9,081 nt of DNA from JBIOWF01 sp044868295 (GTDB taxonomy: Bacteria; Actinomycetota; Actinomycetes; Streptosporangiales; Streptosporangiaceae). The position numbers and the translations under genes are program-made. Shown here one piece after another: positions 1 to 4,517 of this stretch (its first letter is position 1; every line of letters begins with the position of its first letter). The notes beneath the pieces are model-generated. The model was not told where the DNA came from, did no database searches, and saw only the letters and a program-made list of their open reading frames with translations. Location: positions 1 to 9,081 of the forward strand of contig JBIOWF010000258.1 of the NCBI GenBank assembly GCA_044868295.1, read 5' to 3'.

Positions 1-300
1 CGCCGCCTGTCGCTGCACCCAGTCGGCCAGCTCGGCCTTGCTCTGGGACAGTAGAACGACTTGCCCGTCGACCCCTGCCGTCTTGCGGCCAGCGTTGATC
101 TCTGTTGCCCGTCGCACGCCCACCAGCGTGTTGGAGCGGGAGCGGAGCATCAATTTCTGGAGATTGCGGACCTTCTTCAGGTCCCCTGCCTGCGACGCCG
201 TGAAGATCCGCTGCCTCAGCCGCCGTACTTCATCCTCCGCCCACTGCCAGTCGATCGACTGCCAGTCGGTGGGGCCGTCCTCCGGTCCGTTCACCGTCAT
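1..300 (-). CDS. ltrA: Group II intron reverse transcriptase/maturase, N-terminal 100 codons (runs off window)
   Basis: This reads on the minus strand from ATG at 300 to the window edge without a stop. The product begins MTVNGPEDGPTDWQSIDW and continues through an arginine-rich helix (about residues 30-60) to the segment NAGRKTAGVDG (about residues 75-85). Both segments are hallmarks of the RT0/RT1 region of bacterial group II intron-encoded proteins. These proteins bind their intron RNA to help splicing (maturase) and copy it into DNA at the target site (retrohoming). The catalytic YADD motif, the X domain and any endonuclease domain would lie beyond position 1 and cannot be seen. An ATG 40 nt upstream (at 340) is out of frame. 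A GAAGGA run lies about 14 nt upstream of the chosen start and is a weak ribosome-binding site. About 676 nt of intron RNA precede the start, as expected for an ORF lodged in domain IV. Family membership is recognised from sequence; activity cannot be judged. Confidence 0.9.
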   Translation of the reverse strand, partial: MTVNGPEDGPTDWQSIDWQWAEDEVRRLRQRIFTASQAGDLKKVRNLQKLMLRSRSNTLVGVRRATEINAGRKTAGVDGQVVLLSQSKAELADWVQRQAA

Positions 301-734
301 GGTGTCCAACTTGTCCTTCGGCTCCAGCGTTGATGGTCATCGTTTCCTCACAGGCCCACCCGGCCCACGTCAGCACCCTTTCGAGTCCGGGCAACTGCCC
401 GTATCCGGCCGGTTATCCGCGACGGCCAGCAGAGGAGCTGACCATTCGTCGCGGTTTCCCGCTGCCTTACGGCCACCGGCATTGGCTTCTTGGGCCGTCC
501 TGTTCCCGCTGAGGAGCTGAGCCTTCCTCACGGTCGGCCTACCGATCTCTGCCGAGACCGGACCTCAACGGGGTTCCCACGTTCCACACGAACGAGATTC
601 GACCGGGGTGGGTGCCCCCTAAACTCCGGGACGACGATGCCCTCCCGGCCGGTGTTGGGTGCCCGGCCGGCGTCTGCCGCTTCTCAACGGCCAGTCCTGC
701 ACCCCGCTGACACAACCCATCGGCGAGGCCCACG

Positions 735-742
735 ATCACGAA
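735..742 (-). other. Possible EBS2 sequence
   Basis: The intron strand reads TTCGTGAT here. It is an exact 8-nt complement of exon bases ATCACGAA at 991-984, just upstream of the IBS1 hexamer, where IBS2 should lie. It lies 3' of the candidate EBS1, whereas EBS2 normally precedes EBS1 in domain I. The assignment is therefore tentative. Confidence 0.35.
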
Positions 743-794
743 GCATCATCAGGGGTTCACTCACGTTCACCCGTCCGGCCTTCCCCTTGCCTGT

Positions 795-817
795 GGCCCC
801 TGGATGGAACAGGGGCC
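795..817 (-). other. Candidate EBS1 hairpin of the group II intron
   Basis: GGCCCCTG (795-802) and CAGGGGCC (810-817) form a perfect 8-bp stem. The 7-nt loop reads TTCCATC on the intron strand. The loop is complementary to the six exon bases directly before the intron (GATGGG at 982-977): five Watson-Crick pairs plus one G-U. A terminal loop that pairs with the end of the 5' exon is how EBS1 is presented in domain I. Confidence 0.65.
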
Positions 818-957
818 CTTGGGCTTCTCCTCCGGGCTTCACACCTCGCCGTCACCAGCGACGCATGCCAGAGTGGGGACGGGCCCTGAGCACTGGCCCG
901 GAACTACGCCATCGGCATCACATCGCCGGTCCTCCTATCGGGTAGTTCACTCGTTCC

Positions 958-976
958 GTGCGACTTCGTGTCGCAC
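958..976 (-). other. Hairpin at the extreme 5' end of the intron
   Basis: On the minus strand GTGCGAC (976-970) and GTCGCAC (964-958) form a perfect 7-bp stem with loop ACGAA. The first intron bases, which in the folded ribozyme usually take part in a tertiary contact, could thus be held in a local stem. Whether this forms in the active RNA is unknown. Confidence 0.6.
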
Positions 977-1156
977 CCCATCTTTCGTGATAGAGCTTGA
1001 CCAGCTCGAACGCCGGATACTGGCGCGGATCCGCTGAACGGCCCCGCACTCGGCGAGTACCGCGTCGACCATCTCGAACGGCACGATCTGCGTCAGCTCG
1101 CCCAGATGCCCCGGAGCGAAGACGCCCCCGGCTACCGTGATCTCGCGGGTGATGAA
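977..1156 (-). pseudogene. IS4-type transposase remnant, internally deleted and interrupted by the intron
   Basis: Two pieces of an IS4-family (DDE) transposase can be read on the minus strand. From 1156 the frame gives FITREITVAGGVFAPGHLGE and continues LTQIVPFEMVDAVLAECGAVQ, the N-terminal region of actinobacterial IS4 transposases. After AVQRIR (about 1035) the reading must shift to another frame, which gives DPRQYPAFELVKLYHERWG, the C-terminal region holding the conserved YHERWE motif. The few hundred residues normally lying between them, including the first catalytic aspartates, are missing. The intron enters after the G of the codon following Trp, so the C-terminus lies beyond the window. 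No ATG, GTG or TTG start is found in frame upstream of the N-terminal piece. Such a gene cannot make an active transposase. Confidence 0.8.
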
Positions 1157-1256
1157 ACACTGATCAGACAGCGGAACTCCTCCAGAAGAGCAATCTTGGT
1201 CGAAAGCCCTTCTACCCGAGTTCCGCTTCTTCGTTCCCGGACAGTCCGATCAATGA
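977..1256 (-). mobile_element. Left-end fragment of an IS4-type insertion sequence (outer boundary approximate)
   Basis: The transposase remnant plus about 100 nt upstream of it is taken as IS DNA, because the ABC permease similarity starts only at about 1257. The terminal inverted repeat cannot be confirmed, since the other end of the element lies outside the window beyond the intron. The outer boundary is inferred from where permease coding begins. Confidence 0.45.
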
Positions 1257-2182
1257 GACACCCTTGCCAAACCGGTGCGGTCGGTCTCGGCCGTCGGGCG
1301 GGTCGGCGACGCGAAGGTCTACCGCACCCACAAGATCCCCAAGGTGGAGACCAACGGGATCACGGTCTACGCCGCCCGCTACAACCTGGACAGCGTCATC
1401 GGGGCACGGATCCGCAGCGGCACCTGGCTCAACCCCGCCACCGGGACCTACCCGGCCGTGGTGCTCGGGGCGACAGCGGCGGAACGGCTCGGGATCGGCC
1501 ACGCAGGCCCGGACACCCAGGTGCTGATCGGCGGCGAATGGTTCACCGTGGTCGGCATCTTCGAACCGGCTCCGCTCGCCCCCGAGGTGGACTCCGCGGC
1601 GCTGATCGGCTGGCCGGTGGCCGAGTCAGATCTGGGCTTCGACGGCCATCCGACCATCGTCTACACCCGCTCGGAGGACGCCCAGGTGGAGGCGGTCAGC
1701 TTGGTGCTCGGCCCCACCGCGAACCCGGAGGCGCCCAACGAGGTCCAGGTGTCGCGCCCTTCGGACGCGCTGGCCGCCAAGCAGGCCGTGGGTGAGGCGT
1801 TCACCGGCCTGCTGCTCGGCCAGGGCGCCGTCGCCTTGCTCGTCGGCGGAGTGGGGGTGGCCAACACCATGGTCATTTCGGTGCTGGAACGGCGGGCTGA
1901 GATCGGGCTGCGCCGGTCTCAGGGCGCGACCCGAGGGCAGATCCGGACCCAGTTCCTCGCCGAGTCTCTCCTGCTCTCCGCTGTCGGCGGGGCCGCCGGC
2001 GCATGCTGGGCGCCGCCGTCAGCGCCGGGTACGCCGCGTACCAGGACTGGCCGACCGTCGTCCCGGCCTGGGCGGTGCTCGGCGGAGTCGGCGTCACCCT
2101 CGCCATCGGCGGCCTGGCCGGCCTCTACCCCGCCGTCCACGCCTCCCGCCTCTCCCCCACGGAGGCACTGGCCACGCCCTAG
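1257..2182 (+). pseudogene. ABC transporter permease (MacB/FtsX type), N-truncated and frameshifted
   Basis: Coding similarity starts just after an in-frame TGA (1254-1256) with DTLAKPVRSVSAVGRVGDAK. This corresponds to the middle of the extracytoplasmic MacB-like domain. The first membrane helix and the start of that domain are absent. Downstream come GLLLGQGAVALLVGGVGVAN, a helix, and ERRAEIGLRRSQGAT, the cytoplasmic loop of FtsX-domain permeases that contacts the ATPase. At about 2001-2005 the frame breaks. Inserting one base restores LGAAVSAGYAAYQDWPTVVP and a proper C-terminus, GLYPAVHASRLSPTEALATP, stopping at TAG 2180-2182. GTG at 1275 could open the longest frame but is not a plausible native start. 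Family members export peptides, lipids or drugs together with an ATPase subunit, which is not seen here. Truncation at the IS edge suggests the insertion broke the gene; its 5' half may lie left of the window. Confidence 0.85.
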
Positions 2183-2188
2183 GCTTGC

Positions 2189-2225
2189 GGGCCAGGGCTG
2201 TGCCCACATCGGGCGACCCTGGCCC
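2189..2225 (+). terminator. Strong hairpin after the permease remnant
   Basis: GGGCCAGGG (2189-2197) and CCCTGGCCC (2217-2225) are perfect 9-bp inverted repeats, with GCCC/GGGC nested inside the loop. The hairpin starts 7 nt after the permease stop codon. There is no T-tract, as is common for actinomycete terminators. Confidence 0.55.
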
Positions 2226-2361
2226 TCTGCATGACACAGATCGTCCCAGACAGCCGCAACAGAGTTGCCGGTGGTGCGCTGCGGCCGAACCGCTCCACGG
2301 CAATACTGTCGACAAGCCTTCGACGATCTGGTCTCACGCCCGCCGAAGTGTGCAGAGGGCT

Positions 2362-3324
2362 CTATGCGCCTGTCTCGTCGAACAAGTCTCGGACGGTGTG
2401 GGCGATTGCCGCGCGGGTCGCCCACGTTTCGAGCTGGGCCAGGTCGGCACAGTCAGTGATCCGCATGCGTGTGTCGTCCGGCACGTCAAGCCCGCGGGCA
2501 GCCAGCACCAGCAGGATCACCTTCGCTGCCTCTTCCGCCTTGCCTTCCGCCTTGCCTTCCGCCTTGCCCTCTGCCTTGCCTTCTGCCTTGCCTTCTGCCT
2601 TGCCTTCTGCCTTGCCTCTGGTTTGACCATCTTCCAGGCCGCGGCCGTAGTGTTCGCGGGCGAAGGGGCTGTAGACAGGCCAGGTGGTGGACGTCATGAT
2701 CTCCTCCAGGAGGCGCCGCACTTCGGGCGCGGACATGCTGTAAGCGTATTCATAGTACTTCGGAGCGTGTTCGTCAGGCAGCTCCGTCAAGGCCGTGGCG
2801 AACGCCTCGACGACCTTACGGTCGCGGCCGTGGACCATGACCGCCATGGCGGACAGCTCGGGATTGACAGCGGCTTGCTGAGGATCAGTAATGGCGGGAA
2901 TGCCGTCCGGTCCCAGCACCTGGGCTTGAAGACGGAACCCAGTCAGCCCTGAGTCGATGGGCCGCGCGTAGTAGGCGGCCGCCGCAGCGTCGGGGCAGAC
3001 GACCAGGACGGTAACGTCGCAGCCCAGCAGCAACCACAGCGCGGCTGCATAACGGGCAAGCTGCCGGGGATCCTTGGACTTGTCCTGCTGGATCTCCACG
3101 ATGATGGCGTGCGCCGGGCTTTGCGGCGGCCCCAGGACGATGACGAGGTCGGCTTCGATGTCGTCGGAGGGGCGGGTGTTGAAAGTGGAATTCTCAAGCC
3201 GCACCAACGGGGTCACCGGTAGGTCGCAGCCCAGAAGATCACGTAGGACCTCCACCGCCAACTGGGGACGGTCACGGAAGAGTTCAACGAGAGCGTCATG
3301 TCGAGGGGACGGCATGCTACTCAT
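2362..3324 (-). CDS. PD-(D/E)XK nuclease-like protein with Gly-Lys-Ala-Glu repeats
   Basis: This is a 320-residue protein resembling a widespread actinobacterial family of uncharacterised, presumably transposase- or nuclease-related proteins. The N-terminal half looks like a PD-(D/E)XK fold: D59 in IEADLVIVL, then the strand IIVEIQQDK with E77-x-Q79, followed by a helix and VTVLVVCPD. Further family-typical segments are YYARPIDSG (119-126) and VLGPDGIPAITDP (136-148). Residues 237-264 are seven exact GKAE repeats, highly charged and probably helical. The C-terminal part, VILLVLAARGLDVPDDTRMRI, matches the family's usual tail, which often follows an Ala/Glu/Gly-rich repeat. Two ATG codons are possible, at 3324 and 3315; neither has a clear ribosome-binding site. 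Longer in-frame extension to 3501 is not protein-like. The frame is intact. Nuclease activity and biological role are inferences; the Gln in place of Lys in the motif occurs in some active families. Confidence 0.75.
   Translation of the reverse strand: MSSMPSPRHDALVELFRDRPQLAVEVLRDLLGCDLPVTPLVRLENSTFNTRPSDDIEADLVIVLGPPQSPAHAIIVEIQQDKSKDPRQLARYAAALWLLLGCDVTVLVVCPDAAAAAYYARPIDSGLTGFRLQAQVLGPDGIPAITDPQQAAVNPELSAMAVMVHGRDRKVVEAFATALTELPDEHAPKYYEYAYSMSAPEVRRLLEEIMTSTTWPVYSPFAREHYGRGLEDGQTRGKAEGKAEGKAEGKAEGKAEGKAEGKAEEAAKVILLVLAARGLDVPDDTRMRITDCADLAQLETWATRAAIAHTVRDLFDETGA
2533..2616 (-). repeat. Seven tandem 12-bp repeats inside the nuclease-like gene
   Basis: Seven uninterrupted 12-bp units encode Gly-Lys-Ala-Glu on the minus strand. 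On the plus strand three units read TTCCGCCTTGCC (2533-2568), one reads CTCTGCCTTGCC (2569-2580) and three read TTCTGCCTTGCC (2581-2616). The unit length is a multiple of three, so slippage would change protein length without breaking the frame. Confidence 0.95.
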
Positions 3325-3406
3325 TGTGCCACAACAATCACGAAACGTAATGATGATCGATGGGGTTGCACCCCAAGTGGGCCAAGAGCCAGGCGATCCG
3401 CTGTGG

Positions 3407-3733
3407 TCACAGCTTCCAGGTGTCGTTGTACACGATGTGGACACGTCCAGGGCAGGTGCGGCCAGCCAGTGTGCCCCAGCAGCCCGCGTCGATCTCGACA
3501 CACAAGTGCATGCCTCGCGGATATGAGGGGCCGTCGGCCATCAGCTCCCGCAGCCGGGCACCTTCGCGCCCGAACGCGTCAGGGCCGCCGACGATGCACA
3601 GTGTTCGCGCGACGATGTCGAAGCGCAGATGGTCGAGGTTCTCCCGGTGCCAGACCCGGCTGTAGTCGACGTCGTCCACATCGGGTAAGGCGTCGTCGGG
3701 CAGCCGAGCCTTCTGGAGCCGCCCTGGACCCAG
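3407..3733 (-). pseudogene. C-terminal remnant of an unrecognised minus-strand gene
   Basis: From about 3733 down to the TGA at 3407-3409 the minus strand reads as a plausible protein with strong third-position GC. Segments include ARLPDDALPDVDDVDYSRVW, LDHLRFDIVARTLCIVGG, GMHLCVEIDAGCWGTLAG and a tail ending HIVYNDTWKL. I do not recognise the family with certainty. The reading frame stays open up to an ATG at 4024, giving 205 codons, but the 5' two fifths of that frame are antisense to a plus-strand coding remnant (3746-4085). I therefore take only the C-terminal 109 codons as real. No start codon with a ribosome-binding site is seen near 3733, so the gene appears to have lost its 5' end. 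The alternative, an intact 205-residue protein, cannot be fully excluded. Confidence 0.5.
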
Positions 3734-3752
3734 CCTGCTTCGTAAAGCAGGC
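3733..3752. repeat. Perfect 8-bp inverted repeat between two broken genes
   Basis: GCCTGCTT (3733-3740), loop CGTA, then AAGCAGGC (3745-3752). It marks the point where minus-strand coding ends and plus-strand coding begins. It lacks a T-tract, so it may be the scar of a rearrangement or a protein-binding site rather than a terminator. Confidence 0.6.
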
Positions 3753-4085
3753 CATCGGGACAGCGGAAGCTTTGGAGTGAGACGAAGCACCTGTTCGACC
3801 AGATCGACGCCTTCCCTGAAGAAGATGAGGAGTCGACTCGTCACGTTGAGCGTTTGATCCTCCAACTCCATGAGGTTGACCCGACAGCGCAAGAAGCGCG
3901 CTATCCCATAACGACCAAGGGTTCTCCGACGCTCGACAACATCCACTGTCTCGACATGCGCACCTTCCACGTGGGCAATGGAAGGGGTGGCCAACTTCTT
4001 CACTGGCTCGGACACAGGTCTCACTGACTACTTCGACACACGTGACGGGATCGCCCGCGAGATGTACAACCAGGGCGACTTCTGA
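3746..4085 (+). pseudogene. C-terminal remnant of a conserved hypothetical protein, with a one-base insertion
   Basis: The plus strand (codon frame starting at 3746) reads KLWSETKHLFDQIDAFPEED, then VERLILQLHEVDPTAQEARY, then PITTKGSPTLDNIHCLDMRT. This resembles the C-terminal half of a family of roughly 200-residue uncharacterised proteins that carry a 'VE-LI-E---DP----RYP---KG-P-L' pattern. The frame then breaks after CAC GTG GGC (3968-3976). Skipping one base (A3977) gives MEGVANFFTGSDTGLTDYFD and a C-terminus EMYNQGDF at TGA 4083-4085, which keeps the remembered family spacing across the join without gaps. Upstream, an in-frame TAA at 3743-3745 and the lack of a start codon show the 5' half is gone. 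Family recognition is from memory; no function is proposed. Confidence 0.6.
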
Positions 4086-4117
4086 CGTTGCTGTCAGCGT
4101 TGCTGTCACTGGAGATC

Positions 4118-4148
4118 AAAAAGCCCCGGGCCGTGATCGGCTCGGGGC
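4118..4148 (-). terminator. Intrinsic terminator after the tRNA cluster
   Basis: On the minus strand GCCCCG-A-GCCG, loop ATCA, CGGC-C-CGGGGC is followed directly by TTTTT (4122-4118). It lies 21 nt after the 3' end of tRNA-Phe and is the best canonical terminator in the window. Confidence 0.85.
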
Positions 4149-4169
4149 GTTTGGGCTGTTCAGGAGATG

Positions 4170-4243
4170 TGGTCAGGGGCGGGGTCGAACCGCCGACCTT
4201 CCGCTTTTCAGGCGGACGCTCGTACCAACTGAGCTACCTGACC
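4170..4243 (-). tRNA. tRNA-Phe (anticodon GAA)
   Basis: The cloverleaf reads clearly on the minus strand: acceptor GGTCAGG/CCTGACC, discriminator A, D arm GCTC...GAGC, anticodon stem TCCGC/GCGGA with loop CTGAAAA (anticodon GAA), and T arm GGCGG-TTCGACC-CCGCC. The 3' CCA is not encoded. It is the last gene of the Glu-Asp-Phe cluster, directly before the terminator. Confidence 0.97.
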
Positions 4244-4263
4244 TCGGCGGATCTCGCCGTAAG

Positions 4264-4338
4264 CGGTCCTGACGGGACTTGAACCCGCGACCTCCACCTT
4301 GACAGGGTGGCGAGCACTCCAAACTGCTCTACAGGACC
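4264..4338 (-). tRNA. tRNA-Asp (anticodon GTC)
   Basis: Acceptor GGTCCTG/CAGGACC with discriminator G, the usual identity base for tRNA-Asp. The D arm is GAGC/GCTC, the anticodon stem CCACC/GGTGG with loop CTGTCAA (anticodon GTC), and the T arm GCGGG-TTCAAGT-CCCGT. The 3' CCA is not encoded. Only 20 nt separate it from tRNA-Phe, so the two are surely cotranscribed. Confidence 0.97.
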
Positions 4339-4396
4339 TTTATGTCCGGAAATTTTCACTTCCGTGTTGTTCGGCTTGTCTAGCTTACCAGTCCTT

Positions 4397-4415
4397 CAGA
4401 GGTCTTCGACCTCTG
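4397..4415. repeat. Hairpin in the tRNA-Glu/tRNA-Asp spacer
   Basis: CAGAGGTC (4397-4404), loop TTC, GACCTCTG (4408-4415): a perfect 8-bp stem with four Ts following on the plus strand. On the transcribed minus strand it has no T-tract, so it more likely serves tRNA processing than termination. Its left arm also belongs to a 12-bp inverted repeat with 4556-4567. Confidence 0.65.
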
Positions 4416-4444
4416 TTTTCCCTGGCCGGCTTGACGTTCACCGG

Positions 4445-4517
4445 TGCCCCCAACGGGATTCGAACCCGTGCCGCCGCCTTGAAAGGGCGGTGTCCTAGGC
4501 CGCTAGACGATGGGGGC
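4445..4517 (-). tRNA. tRNA-Glu (anticodon TTC)
   Basis: Acceptor GCCCCCA/TGGGGGC with discriminator A, anticodon stem CCGCC/GGCGG with loop CTTTCAA (anticodon TTC), and a T arm containing GGTTCGAATCC. The CCA end is not encoded. It is the first gene of the cluster and is separated from tRNA-Asp by a 106-nt spacer. Its first base follows directly after the stop codon of the phosphoesterase gene on the same strand. Confidence 0.97.

Larger units (their letters stand above)
1..976 (-). mobile_element. Group II intron, 5' portion (ribozyme domains plus start of its ORF)
   Basis: The minus strand from 976 begins GTGCG, the consensus 5' end of bacterial group II introns, immediately after transposase codons. 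From 976 to 301 no reading frame resembles a protein, but the DNA is rich in hairpins. The intron-encoded protein then starts at 300. The 5' boundary is supported by exon-intron pairing: the last six exon bases (GATGGG, 982-977) can pair with the terminal loop TTCCATC of a perfect hairpin at 795-817, giving five Watson-Crick pairs and one G-U pair. The 3' part (rest of the ORF, domains V and VI, 3' exon) lies outside the window. Structural class is not assigned. Domain V, which would be decisive, is not visible. Confidence 0.85.

Noticed and set aside
490..945. Plus-strand open frame of 151 codons
   Set aside because: It lies antisense to the group II intron RNA and its translation is Arg/Pro/Ser-rich without family resemblance.
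1106..1795. Plus-strand open frame of 229 codons
   Set aside because: It is a shifted frame over the ABC permease remnant, and its Arg/Gly-rich translation is typical of high-GC shadow frames.
2226..2361. Possible transposase fragment antisense between the permease remnant and the nuclease-like gene
   Set aside because: Some frames looked vaguely IS-like, but no motif could be defended.
2533..2616. CRISPR or non-coding minisatellite
   Set aside because: The 12-bp units have no spacers and are in frame inside a coherent protein gene.
1792..2952. Plus-strand open frame of 386 codons
   Set aside because: It runs through the permease end and antisense to the nuclease-like gene; the Leu/Ala/Phe repeat is the reverse of the GKAE repeat.
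3579..4109. Minus-strand open frame of 176 codons
   Set aside because: It overlaps two better-supported remnants in other frames and shows no recognisable protein segment.
4397..4419. Plus-strand intrinsic terminator (hairpin plus four Ts)
   Set aside because: No plus-strand gene ends there; the tRNA genes are on the minus strand, where the T-tract is absent.
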